In this document: positions 47,401 through 61,127 of the stretch, in pieces
How positions within the stretch are numbered: position 1 is the first letter of the stretch
Layout of the letters: the number at the start of each line of letters is the position of its first letter
Source: Bursaphelenchus xylophilus
Lineage: Eukaryota; Nematoda; Chromadorea; Rhabditida; Aphelenchoididae
Direction of reading: 5' to 3'
Assembly (NCBI GenBank): GCA_904066235.2
Contig: CAJFCV020000001.1
Location: 9,238,001 to 9,302,000 of the forward strand
Length of the DNA stretch: 64,000 nucleotides
Notes under the pieces: model-generated
Told to the model about the DNA's origin: nothing
What the model saw: the letters and a program-made list of their open reading frames with translations, nothing else
Databases searched by the model: none
Translations under genes and position numbers: made by a program

Positions 47401-50400
47401 TAAACCGGTGTCTAGTATAATATCAGAGTTTTTCGCCCAGTGTCGGCGTAATTTGATTGCAAAAGAGCTGAAACTTGCCATGCTAAAATCTCAGGCGATT
47501 AGCTTTCGAATGGTGTATGTCTTGTCAATTCACTCCGTCATCACTAATTCACTTTTTTTTAAACCGGTGTCTAGTATAATATCAGAGTTTTTCGCCCAGT
47601 GTCGGCGTAATTTGATCCCAAAAAAGCTGAAACTTGCCATGCTAAAATCTCAGGCGATTAGCTTTCGAATGGTGTATGTCTTGTCAATTCACTCCGTCAT
47701 CACTAATTCACTTTTTTTTTAAACCGGTGTCTAGTATAATATCAGAGTTTTTCGCCCAGTGTCGGCGTAATTTGATTCCAAAAAAGCTGAAACTTGCCAT
47801 GCTAAAATCTCAGGCGATTAGCTTTCGAATGGTGTATGTCTTGTCAATTCACTCTGTCATCACTAATTCACTTTTTTTAAAACCGGTGTCTAGTATAATA
47901 TCAGAGTTTTTCGCCCAGTGTCGGCGTAATTTGATTCCAAAAAAGCTGAAACTTGCCATGCTAAAATCTCAGGCGATTAGCTTTCGAATGGTGTATGTCT
48001 TGTCAATTCACTCCGTCATCACTAATTCACTTTTTTTTAAACCGGTGTCTAGTATAATATAAGAGTTTTTCGCCCAGTGTCGGCGCAATTTGATTCCAAA
48101 AAAGCTGAAACTTGCCATGCTAAAATCTCAGGCGATTAGCTTTCGAATGGTGTATGTCTTGTCAATTCACTCTGTCATCACTAATTCACTTTTTTTTAAA
48201 CCGGTGTCTAGTATAATATCAGAGTTTTTCGCCCAGTGTCGGCGTAATTTGATTCCAAAAAAGCTGAAACTTGCCATGCTAAAATCTCAGGCGATTAGCT
48301 TTCGAATGGTGTATGTCTTGTCAATTCACTCTGTCATCACTAATTCACTTTTTTTTAAAACCGGTGTCTAGTATAATATAAGAGTTTTTCGCCCAGTGTC
48401 GGCGCAATTTGATTCCAAAAAAGCTGAAACTTGCCATGCTAAAATCTCAGGCGATTAGCTTTCGAATGGTGTGTGTCTTGTCAATTCACTCCGTCATCAC
48501 TAATTCACTTTTTTTTAAACCGGTGTCTAGTATAATATAAGAGTTTTTCGCCCAGTGTCGGCGCAATTTGATTCCAAAAAAGCTGAAACTTGCCATGCTA
48601 AAATCTCAGGCGATTAGCTTTCGAATGGTGTATGTCTTGTCAATTCACTCTGTCATCACTAATTCACTTTTTTTTAAAACCGGTGTCTAGTATAATATAA
48701 GAGTTTTTCGCCCAGTGTCGGCGCAATTTGATTCCAAAAAAGCTGAAACTTGCCATGCTAAAATCTCAGGCGATTAGCTTTCGAATGGTGTATGTCTTGT
48801 CAATTCACTCTGTCATCACTAATTCACTTTTTTTTAAAACCGGTGTCTAGTATCATATCAGAGTTTTTCGCTAAGTGTCGGCGCAATTTGATTGCAAAAG
48901 AGCTGAAACTTGCCATGCTAAAATCTCAGGCGATTAGCTTTCGAATGGTGTATGTCTTGTCAATTCACTCTGTCATCACTAATTCACTTTTTTTAAAACC
49001 GGTGTCTAGTATAATATAAGAGTTTTTCGCCCAGTGTCGGCGCAATTTGATTCCAAAAAAGCTGAAACTTGCCATGCTAAAATCTCAGGCGATTAGCTTT
49101 CGAATGGTGTATGTCTTGTCAATTCACTCTGTCATCACTAATTCACTTTTTTTAAAACCGGTGTCTAGTATAATATCAGAGTTTTTCGCCCAGTGTCGGC
49201 GCAATTTGATTGCAAAAGAGCTGAAACTTGCCATGCTAAAATCTCAGGCGATTAGCTTTCGAATGGTGTATGTCTTGTCAATTCACTCCGTCATCACTAA
49301 TTCACTTTTTTTAAACCGGTGTCTAGTATAATATCAGAGTTTTTCGCCCAGTGTCGGCGTAATTTGATTCCAAAAAAGCTGAAACTTGCCATGCTAAAAT
49401 CTCAGGTGATTAGCTTTCGAATGGTGTATGTCTTGTCAATTCACTCTGTCATCACTAATTCACTTTTTTTTAAAACCGGTGTCTAGTATCATATCAGAGT
49501 TTTTCGCTAAGTGTCGGCGCAATTTGATTGCAAAAGAGCTGAAACTTGCCATGCTAAAATCTCAGGCGATTAGCTTTCGAATGGTGTATGTCTTGTCAAT
49601 TCACTCTGTCATCACTAATTCACTTTTTTTAAAACCGGTGTCTAGTATAATATAAGAGTTTTTCGCCCAGTGTCGGCGCAATTTGATTCCAAAAAAGCTG
49701 AAACTTGCCATGCTAAAATCTCAGGCGATTAGCTTTCGAATGGTGTATGTCTTGTCAATTCACTCTGTCATCACTAATTCACTTTTTTTTAAAACCGGTG
49801 TCTAGTATAATATCAGAGTTTTTCGCCCAGTGTCGGCGCAATTTGATTCCAAAAAAGCTGAAACTTGCCATGCTAAAATCTCAGGCGATTAGCTTTCGAA
49901 TGGTGTGTGTCTTGTCAATTCACTCCGTCATCACTAATTCACTTTTTTTTTAAACCGGTGTCTAGTATAATATAAGAGTTTTTCGCCCAGTGTCGGCGCA
50001 ATTTGATTCCAAAAAAGCTGAAACTTGCCATGCTAAAATCTCAGGCGATTAGCTTTCGAATGGTGTATGTCTTGTCAATTCACTCTGTCATCACTAATTC
50101 ACTTTTTTTAAAACCGGTGTCTAGTATAATATAAGAGTTTTTCGCCCAGTGTCGGCGCAATTTGATTCCAAAAAAGCTGAAACTTGCCATGCTAAAATCT
50201 CAGGCGATTAGCTTTCGAATGGTGTATGTCTTGTCAATTCACTCCGTCATCACTAATTCACTTTTTTTTAAACCGGTGTCTAGTATAATATCAGAGTTTT
50301 TCGCCCAGTGTCGGCGTAATTTGATTCCAAAAAAGCTGAAACTTGCCATGCTAAAATCTCAGGCGATTAGCTTTCGAATGGTGTATGTCTTGTCAATTCA

Positions 50401-53400
50401 CTCTGTCATCACTAATTCACTTTTTTTAAAACCGGTGTCTAGTATCATATCAGAGTTTTTCGCTAAGTGTCGGCGCAATTTGATTGCAAAGGAGCTGAAA
50501 CTTGCCATGCTAAAATCTCAGGCGATTAGCTTTCGAATGGTGTATGTCTTGTCAATTCACTCTGTCATCACTAATTCACTTTTTTTAAAACCGGTGTCTA
50601 GTATAATATCAGAGTTTTTCGCCCAGTGTCGGCGTAATTTGATTCCAAAAAAGCTGAAACTTGCCATGCTAAAATCTCAGGCGATTAGCTTTCGAATGGT
50701 GTATGTCTTGTCAATTCACTCCGTCATCACTAATTCACTTTTTTTTAAACCGGTGTCTAGTATAATATCAGAGTTTTTCGCCCAGTGTCGGCGTAATTTG
50801 ATTCCAAAAAAGCTGAAACTTGCCATGCTAAAATCTCAGGCGATTAGCTTTCGAATGGTGTATGTCTTGTCAATTCACTCTGTCATCACTAATTCACTTT
50901 TTTTTAAAACCGGTGTCTAGTATAATATCAGAGTTTTTCGCCCAGTGTCGGCGTAATTTGATTCCAAAAAAGCTGAAACTTGCCATGCTAAAATCTCAGG
51001 CGATTAGCTTTCGAATGGTGTATGTCTTGTCAATTCACTCCGTCATCACTAATTCACTTTTTTTTTAAACCGGTGTCTAGTATAATATAAGAGTTTTTCG
51101 CCCAGTGTCGGCGCAATTTGATTCCAAAAAAGCTGAAACTTGCCATGCTAAAATCTCAGGCGATTAGCTTTCGAATGGTGTATGTCTTGTCAATTCACTC
51201 TGTCATCACTAATTCACTTTTTTTTAAACCGGTGTCTAGTATAATATAAGAGTTTTTCGCCCAGTGTCGGCGCAATTTGATTCCAAAAAAGCTGAAACTT
51301 GCCATGCTAAAATCTCAGGCGATTAGCTTTCGAATGGTGTATGTCTTGTCAATTCACTCTGTCATCACTAATTCACTTTTTTTTAAAACCGGTGTCTAGT
51401 ATAATATAAGAGTTTTTCGCCCAGTGTCGGCGCAATTTGATTCCAAAAAAGCTGAAACTTGCCATGCTAAAATCTCAGGCGATTAGCTTTCGAATGGTGT
51501 ATGTCTTGTCAATTCACTCTGCCATCACTAATTCACTTTTTTTAAAACCGGTGTCTAGTATAATATCAGAGTTTTTCGCCCAGTGTCGGCGCAATTTGAT
51601 TGCAAAAGAGCTGAAACTTGCCATGCTAAAATCTCAGGCGATTAGCTTTCGAATGGTGTATGTCTTGTCAATTCACTCCGTCATCACTAATTCACTTTTT
51701 TTAAACCGGTGTCTAGTATAATATCAGAGTTTTTCGCCCAGTGTCGGCGTAATTTGATTCCAAAAAAGCTGAAACTTGCCATGCTAAAATCTCAGGCGAT
51801 TAGCTTTCGAATGGTGTATGTCTTGTCAATTCACTCCGTCATCACTAATTCACTTTTTTTTTAAACCGGTGTCTAGTATAATATCAGAGTTTTTCGCCCA
51901 GTGTCGGCGTAATTTGATTCCAAAAAAGCTGAAACTTGCCATGCTAAAATCTCAGGCGATTAGCTTTCGAATGGTGTATGTCTTGTCAATTCACTCTGTC
52001 ATCACTAATTCACTTTTTTTAAAACCGGTGTCTAGTATAATATCAGAGTTTTTCGCCCAGTGTCGGCGTAATTTGATTCCAAAAAAGCTGAAACTTGCCA
52101 TGCTAAAATCTCAGGCGATTAGCTTTCGAATGGTGTATGTCTTGTCAATTCACTCCGTCATCACTAATTCACTTTTTTTTAAACCGGTGTCTAGTATAAT
52201 ATAAGAGTTTTTCGCCCAGTGTCGGCGCAATTTGATTCCAAAAAAGCTGAAACTTGCCATGCTAAAATCTCAGGCGATTAGCTTTCGAATGGTGTATGTC
52301 TTGTCAATTCACTCTGTCATCACTAATTCACTTTTTTTTAAACCGGTGTCTAGTATAATATAAGAGTTTTTCGCCCAGTGTCGGCGCAATTTGATTCCAA
52401 AAAAGCTGAAACTTGCCATGCTAAAATCTCAGGCGATTAGCTTTCGAATGGTGTATGTCTTGTCAATTCACTCTGTCATCACTAATTCACTTTTTTTTAA
52501 AACCGGTGTCTAGTATAATATAAGAGTTTTTCGCCCAGTGTCGGCGCAATTTGATTCCAAAAAAGCTGAAACTTGCCATGCTAAAATCTCAGGCGATTAG
52601 CTTTCGAATGGTGTATGTCTTGTCAATTCACTCTGTCATCACTAATTCACTTTTTTTTAAAACCGGTGTCTAGTATAATATAAGAGTTTTTCGCTAAGTG
52701 TCGGCGCAATTTGATTGCAAAAGAGCTGAAACTTGCCATGCTAAAATCTCAGGCGATTAGCTTTCGAATGGTGTATGTCTTGTCAATTCACTCTGTCATC
52801 ACTAATTCACTTTTTTTAAAACCGGTGTCTGGTATAATATAAGAGTTTTTCGCCCAGTGTCGGCGCAATTTGATTCCAAAAAAGCTGAAACTTGCCATGC
52901 TAAAATCTCAGGCGATTAGCTTTCGAATGGTGTATGTCTTGTCAATTCACTCTGTCATCACTAATTCACTTTTTTTTAAACCGGTGTCTAGTATAATATC
53001 AGAGTTTTTCGCCCAGTGTCGGCGTAATTTGATTCCAAAAAAGCTGAAACTTGCCATGCTAAAATCTCAGGCGATTAGCTTTCGAATGGTGTATGTCTTG
53101 TCAATTCACTCCGTCATCACTAATTCACTTTTTTTTAAACCGGTGTCTAGTATAATATCAGAGTTTTTCGCCCAGTGTCGGCGTAATTTGATTCCAAAAA
53201 AGCTGAAACTTGCCATGCTAAAATCTCAGGCGATTAGCTTTCGAATGGTGTATGTCTTGTCAATTCACTCTGTCATCACTAATTCACTTTTTTTAAAACC
53301 GGTGTCTAGTATAATATCAGAGTTTTTCGCCCAGTGTCGGCGTAATTTGATTCCAAAAAAGCTGAAACTTGCCATGCTAAAATCTCAGGCGATTAGCTTT

Positions 53401-56400
53401 CGAATGGTGTATGTCTTGTCAATTCACTCCGTCATCACTAATTCACTTTTTTTTAAACCGGTGTCTAGTATAATATAAGAGTTTTTCGCCCAGTGTCGGC
53501 GCAATTTGATTCCAAAAAAGCTGAAACTTGCCATGCTAAAATCTCAGGCGATTAGCTTTCGAATGGTGTATGTCTTGTCAATTCACTCTGTCATCACTAA
53601 TTCACTTTTTTTTAAACCGGTGTCTAGTATAATATAAGAGTTTTTCGCCCAGTGTCGGCGCAATTTGATTCCAAAAAAGCTGAAACTTGCCATGCTAAAA
53701 TCTCAGGCGATTAGCTTTCGAATGGTGTATGTCTTGTCAATTCACTCTGTCATCACTAATTCACTTTTTTTAAAACCGGTGTCTAGTATAATATAAGAGT
53801 TTTTCGCCCAGTGTCGGCGCAATTTGATTCCAAAAAAGCTGAAACTTGCCATGCTAAAATCTCAGGCGATTAGCTTTCGAATGGTGTATGTCTTGTCAAT
53901 TCACTCTGTCATCACTAATTCACTTTTTTTAAAACCGGTGTCTAGTATCATATCAGAGTTTTTCGCTAAGTGTCGGCGCAATTTGATTGCAAAAGAGCTG
54001 AAACTTGCCATGCTAAAATCTCAGGCGATTAGCTTTCGAATGGTGTATGTCTTGTCAATTCACTCTGTCATCACTAATTCACTTTTTTTTAAAACCGGTG
54101 TCTGGTATAATATAAGAGTTTTTCGCCCAGTGTCGGCGCAATTTGATTCCAAAAAAGCTGAAACTTGCCATGCTAAAATCTCAGGCGATTAGCTTTCGAA
54201 TGGTGTATGTCTTGTCAATTCACTCTGCCATCACTAATTCACTTTTTTTAAAACCGGTGTCTAGTATAATATCAGAGTTTTTCGCCCAGTGTCGGCGCAA
54301 TTTGATTGCAAAAGAGCTGAAACTTGCCATGCTAAAATCTCAGGCGATTAGCTTTCGAATGGTGTATGTCTTGTCAATTCACTCCGTCATCACTAATTCA
54401 CTTTTTTTTAAACCGGTGTCTAGTATAATATCAGAGTTTTTCGCCCAGTGTCGGCGTAATTTGATTCCAAAAAAGCTGAAACTTGCCATGCTAAAATCTC
54501 AGGCGATTAGCTTTCGAATGGTGTATGTCTTGTCAATTCACTCTGTCATCACTAATTCACTTTTTTTAAAACCGGTGTCTAGTATCATATCAGAGTTTTT
54601 CGCTAAGTGTCGGCGCAATTTGATTGCAAAAGAGCTGAAACTTGCCATGCTAAAATCTCAGGCGATTAGCTTTCGAATGGTGTATGTCTTGTCAATTCAC
54701 TCTGTCATCACTAATTCACTTTTTTTAAAACCGGTGTCTAGTATAATATAAGAGTTTTTCGCCCAGTGTCGGCGCAATTTGATTCCAAAAAAGCTGAAAC
54801 TTGCCATGCTAAAATCTCAGGCGATTAGCTTTCGAATGGTGTATGTCTTGTCAATTCACTCTGCCATCACTAATTCACTTTTTTTAAAACCGGTGTCTAG
54901 TATAATATCAGAGTTTTTCGCCCAGTGTCGGCGCAATTTGATTGCAAAAGAGCTGAAACTTGCCATGCTAAAATCTCAGGCGATTAGCTTTCGAATGGTG
55001 TATGTCTTGTCAATTCACTCCGTCATCACTAATTCACTTTTTTTTAAACCGGTGTCTAGTATAATATCAGAGTTTTTCGCCCAGTGTCGGCGTAATTTGA
55101 TTCCAAAAAAGCTGAAACTTGCCATGCTAAAATCTCAGGCGATTAGCTTTCGAATGGTGTATGTCTTGTCAATTCACTCCGTCATCACTAATTCACTTTT
55201 TTTTAAACCGGTGTCTAGTATAATATCAGAGTTTTTCGCCCAGTGTCGGCGTAATTTGATTCCAAAAAAGCTGAAACTTGCCATGCTAAAATCTCAGGCG
55301 ATTAGCTTTCGAATGGTGTATGTCTTGTCAATTCACTCTGTCATCACTAATTCACTTTTTTTTAAAACCGGTGTCTAGTATAATATCAGAGTTTTTCGCC
55401 CAGTGTCGGCGTAATTTGATTCCAAAAAAGCTGAAACTTGCCATGCTAAAATCACAGGCGATTAGCTTTCGAATGGTGTATGTCTTGTCAATTCACTCTG
55501 TCATCACTAATTCACTTTTTTTTAAACCGGTGTCTAGTATAATATCAGAGTTTTTCGCCCAGTGTCGGCGTAATTTGATTCCAAAAAAGCTGAAACTTGC
55601 CATGCTAAAATCTCAGGCGATTAGCTTTCGAATGGTGTATGTCTTGTCAATTCACTCTGTCATCACTAATTCACTTTTTTTTAAAACCGGTGTCTAGTAT
55701 AATATAAGAGTTTTTCGCCCAGTGTCGGCGCAATTTGATTCCAAAAAAGCTGAAACTTGCCATGCTAAAATCTCAGGCGATTAGCTTTCGAATGGTGTAT
55801 GTCTTGTCAATTCACTCCGTCATCACTAATTCACTTTTTTTTAAACCGGTGTCTAGTATAATATCAGAGTTTTTCGCCCAGTGTCGGCGTAATTTGATTC
55901 CAAAAAAGCTGAAACTTGCCATGCTAAAATCACAGGCGATTAGCTTTCGAATGGTGTATGTCTTGTCAATTCACTCCGTCATCACTAATTCACTTTTTTT
56001 TAAACCGGTGTCTAGTATAATATCAGAGTTTTTCGCCCAGTGTCGGCGTAATTTGATTCCAAAAAAGCTGAAACTTGCCATGCTAAAATCACAGGCGATT
56101 AGCTTTCGAATGGTGTATGTCTTGTCAATTCACTCTGTCATCACTAATTCACTTTTTTTAAAACCGGTGTCTAGTATAATATCAGAGTTTTTCGCCCAGT
56201 GTCGGCGTAATTTGATTCCAAAAAAGCTGAAACTTGCCATGCTAAAATCACAGGCGATTAGCTTTCGAATGGTGTATGTCTTGTCAATTCACTCTGTCAT
56301 CACTAATTCACTTTTTTTTAAACCGGTGTCTAGTATAATATCAGAGTTTTTCGCCCAGTGTCGGCGTAATTTGATTCCAAAAAAGCTGAAACTTGCCATG

Positions 56401-59400
56401 CTAAAATCTCAGGCGATTAGCTTTCGAATGGTGTATGTCTTGTCAATTCACTCTGTCATCACTAATTCACTTTTTTTAAAACCGGTGTCTAGTATAATAT
56501 AAGAGTTTTTCGCCCAGTGTCGGCGCAATTTGATTCCAAAAAAGCTGAAACTTGCCATGCTAAAATCTCAGGCGATTAGCTTTCGAATGGTGTATGTCTT
56601 GTCAATTCACTCTGTCATCACTAATTCACTTTTTTTAAAACCGGTGTCTAGTATAATATAAGAGTTTTTCGCCCAGTGTCGGCGCAATTTGATTCCAAAA
56701 AAGCTGAAACTTGCCATGCTAAAATCTCAGGCGATTAGCTTTCGAATGGTGTATGTCTTGTCAATTCACTCTGTCATCACTAATTCACTTTTTTTAAAAC
56801 CGGTGTCTAGTATAATATAAGAGTTTTTCGCCCAGTGTCGGCGCAATTTGATTCCAAAAAAGCTGAAACTTGCCATGCTAAAATCTCAGGCGATTAGCTT
56901 TCGAATGGTGTATGTCTTGTCAATTCACTCTGTCATCACTAATTCACTTTTTTTTAAACCGGTGTCTAGTATAATATCAGAGTTTTTCGCCCAGTGTCGG
57001 CGTAATTTGATTCCAAAAAAGCTAAAACTTGCCATGCTAAAATCTCAGGCGATTAGCTTTCGAATGGTGTATGTCTTGTCAATTCACTCTGTCATCACTA
57101 ATTCACTTTTTTTAAAACCGGTGTCTAGTATAATATAAGAGTTTTTCGCCCAGTGTCGGCGCAATTTGATTCCAAAAAAGCTGAAACTTGCCATGCTAAA
57201 ATCTCAGGCGATTAGCTTTCGAATGGTGTGTGTCTTGTCAATTCACTCCGTCATCACTAATTCACTTTTTTTTAAACCGGTGTCTAGTATAATATAAGAG
57301 TTTTTCGCCCAGTGGCGGCGCAATTTGATTCCAAAAAAGCTGAAACTTGCCATGCTAAAATCTCAGGCGATTAGCTTTCGAATGGTGTATGTCTTGTCAA
57401 TTCACTCTGTCATCACTAATTCACTTTTTTTAAAACCGGTGTCTAGTATAATATAAGAGTTTTTCGCCCAGTGTCGGCGCAATTTGATTCCAAAAAAGCT
57501 GAAACTTGCCATGCTAAAATCTCAGGCGATTAGCTTTCGAATGGTGTATGTCTTGTCAATTCACTCTGTCATCACTAATTCACTTTTTTTAAAACCGGTG
57601 TCTAGTATAATATAAGAGTTTTTCGCCCAGTGTCGGCGCAATTTGATTCCAAAAAAGCTGAAACTTGCCATGCTAAAATCTCAGGCGATTAGCTTTCGAA
57701 TGGTGTATGTCTTGTCAATTCACTCTGTCATCACTAATTCACTTTTTTTAAAACCGGTGTCTAGTATAATATAAGAGTTTTCCGCCCAGTGTCGGCGCAA
57801 TTTGATTCCAAAAAAGCTGAAACTTGCCATGCTAAAATCTCAGGCGATTAGCTTTCGAATGGTGTATGTCTTGTCAATTCACTCTGTCATCACTAATTCA
57901 CTTTTTTTTAAACCGGTGTCTAGTATAATATCAGAGTTTTTCGCCCAGTGTCGGCGTAATTTGATTCCAAAAAAGCTGAAACTTGCCATGCTAAAATCTC
58001 AGGCGATTAGCTTTCGAATGGTGTATGTCTTGTCAATTCACTCTGTCATCACTAATTCACTTTTTTTTTAAACCGGTGTCTAGTATAATATAAGAGTTTT
58101 TCGCCCAGTGTCGGCGCAATTTGATTCCAAAAAAGCTGAAACTTGCCATGCTAAAATCTCAGGCGATTAGCTTTCGAATGGTGTGTGTCTTGTCAATTCA
58201 CTCCGTCATCACTAATTCACTTTTTTTAAACCGGTGTCTAGTATAATATAAGAGTTTTTCGCCCAGTGTCGGCGCAATTTGATTCCAAAAAAGCTGAAAC
58301 TTGCCATGCTAAAATCTCAGGCGATTATCTTTCGAATGGTGTATGTCTTGTCAATTCACTCTGTCATCACTAATTCACTTTTTTTAAAACCGGTGTCTAG
58401 TATAATATAAGAGTTTTTCGCCCAGTGTCGGCGCAATTTGATTCCAAAAAAGCTGAAACTTGCCATGCTAAAATCTCAGGCGATTAGCTTTCGAATGGTG
58501 TATGTCTTGTCAATTCACTCTGTCATCACTGATTCACTTTTTTTTAAAACCGGTGTCTAGTATCATATCAGAGTTTTTCCCTAAGTGTCGGCGCAATTTG
58601 ATTGCAAAAGAGCTGAAACTTGCCATGCTAAAATCTCAGGCGATTAGCTTTCGAATGGTGTATGTCTTGTCAATTCACTCCGTCATCACTAATTCACTTT
58701 TTTTTAAACCGGTGTCTAGTATAATATAAGAGTTTTTCGCCCAGTGTCGGCGCAATTTGATTCCAAAAAAGCTGAAACTTGCCATGCTAAAATCTCAGGC
58801 GATTAGCTTTCGAATGGTGTATGTCTTGTCAATACACTCTGTCATCACTAATTCACTTTTTTTAAAACCGGTGTCTAGTATCATATCAGAGTTTTTCGCT
58901 AAGTGTCGGCGCAATTTGATTGCAAAAGAGCTGAAACTTGCCATGCTAAAATCTCAGGCGATTAGCTTTCGAATGGTGTATGTCTTGTCAATTCACTCTG
59001 TCATCACTAATTCACTTTTTTTTAAAACCGGTGTCTAGTATAATATAAGAGTTTTTCGCCCAGTGTCGGCGCAATTTGATTCCAAAAAAGCTGAAACTTG
59101 CCATGCTAAAATCTCAGGCGATTAGCTTTCGAATGGTGTATGTCTTGTCAATTCACTCTGCCATCACTAATTCACTTTTTTTAAAACCGGTGTCTAGTAT
59201 AATATCAGAGTTTTTCGCCCAGTGTCGGCGCAATTTGATTGCAAAAGAGCTGAAACTTGCCATGCTAAAATCTCAGGCGATTAGCTTTCGAATGGTGTAT
59301 GTCTTGTCAATTCACTCCGTCATCACTAATTCACTTTTTTTAAACCGGTGTCTAGTATAATATCAGAGTTTTTCGCCCAGTGTCGGCGTAATTTGATTCC

Positions 59401-61127
59401 AAAAAAGCTGAAACTTGCCATGCTAAAATCTCAGGCGATTAGCTTTCGAATGGTGTATGTCTTGTCAATTCACTCTGTCATCACTAATTCACTTTTTTTA
59501 AAACCGGTGTCTAGTATAATATCAGAGTTTTTCGCCCAGTGTCGGCGTAATTTGATTCCAAAAAAGCTGAAACTTGCCATGCTAAAATCTCAGGCGATTA
59601 GCTTTCGAATGGTGTATGTCTTGTCAATTCACTCCGTCATCACTAATTCACTTTTTTTTAAACCGGTGTCTAGTATAATATAAGAGTTTTTCGCCCAGTG
59701 TCGGCGCAATTTGATTCCAAAAAAGCTGAAACTTGCCATGCTAAAATCTCAGGCGATTAGCTTTCGAATGGTGTATGTCTTGTCAATACACTCTGTCATC
59801 ACTAATTCACTTTTTTTTAAAACCGGTGTCTAGTATCATATCAGAGTTTTTCGCTAAGTGTCGGCGCAATTTGATTGCAAAAGAGCTGAAACTTGCCATG
59901 CTAAAATCTCAGGCGATTAGCTTTCGAATGGTGTATGTCTTGTCAATACACTCTGTCATCACTAATTCACTTTTTTTTAAAACCGGTGTCTAGTATCATA
60001 TCAGAGTTTTTCGCTAAGTGTCGGCGCAATTTGATTCCAAAAAAGCTGAAACTTGCCATGCTAAAATCTCAGGCGATTAGCTTTCGAATGGTGTATGTCT
60101 TGTCAATTCACTCTGCCATCACTAATTCACTTTTTTTTAAAACCGGTGTCTAGTATAATATCAGAGTTTTTCGCCCAGTGTCGGCGCAATTTGATTGCAA
60201 AAGAGCTGAAACTTGCCATGCTAAAATCTCAGGCGATTAGCTTTCGAATGGTGTATGTCTTGTCAATTCACTCCGTCATCACTAATTCACTTTTTTTTTA
60301 AACCGGTGTCTAGTATAATATCAGAGTTTTTCGCCCAGTGTCGGCGTAATTTGATTCCAAAAAAGCTGAAACTTGCCATGCTAAAATCTCAGGCGATTAG
60401 CTTTCGAACGGTGTATGTCTTGTCAATTCACTCCGTCATCACTAATTCACTTTTTTTTAAACCGGTGTCTAGTATAATATCAGAGTTTTTCGCCCAGTGT
60501 CGGCGTAATTTGATTCCAAAAAAGCTGAAACTTGCCATGCTAAAATCTCAGGCGATTAGCTTTCGAATGGTGTATGTCTTGTCAATTCACTCTGTCATCA
60601 CTAATTCACTTTTTTTAAAACCGGTGTCTAGTATAATATCAGAGTTTTTCGCCCAGTGTCGGCGTAATTTGATTCCAAAAAAGCTGAAACTTGCCATGCT
60701 AAAATCTCAGGCGATTAGCTTTCGAATGGTGTATGTCTTGTCAATTCACTCCGTCATCACTAATTCACTTTTTTTTAAACCGGTGTCTAGTATAATATAA
60801 GAGTTTTTCGCCCAGTGTCGGCGCAATTTGATTCCAAAAAAGCTGAAACTTGCCATGCTAAAATCTCAGGCGATTAGCTTTCGAATGGTGTATGTCTTGT
60901 CAATTCACTCTGTCATCACTAATTCACTTTTTTTAAAACCGGTGTCTAGTATAATATAAGAGTTTTTCGCCCAGTGTCGGCGCAATTTGATTCCAAAAAA
61001 GCTGAAACTTGCCATGCTAAAATCTCAGGCGATTAGCTTTCGAATGGTGTATGTCTTGTCAATTCAGTCTGTCATCACTGATTCACTTTTTTTTAAAACC
61101 GGTGTCTAGTATCATATCAGAGTTTTT

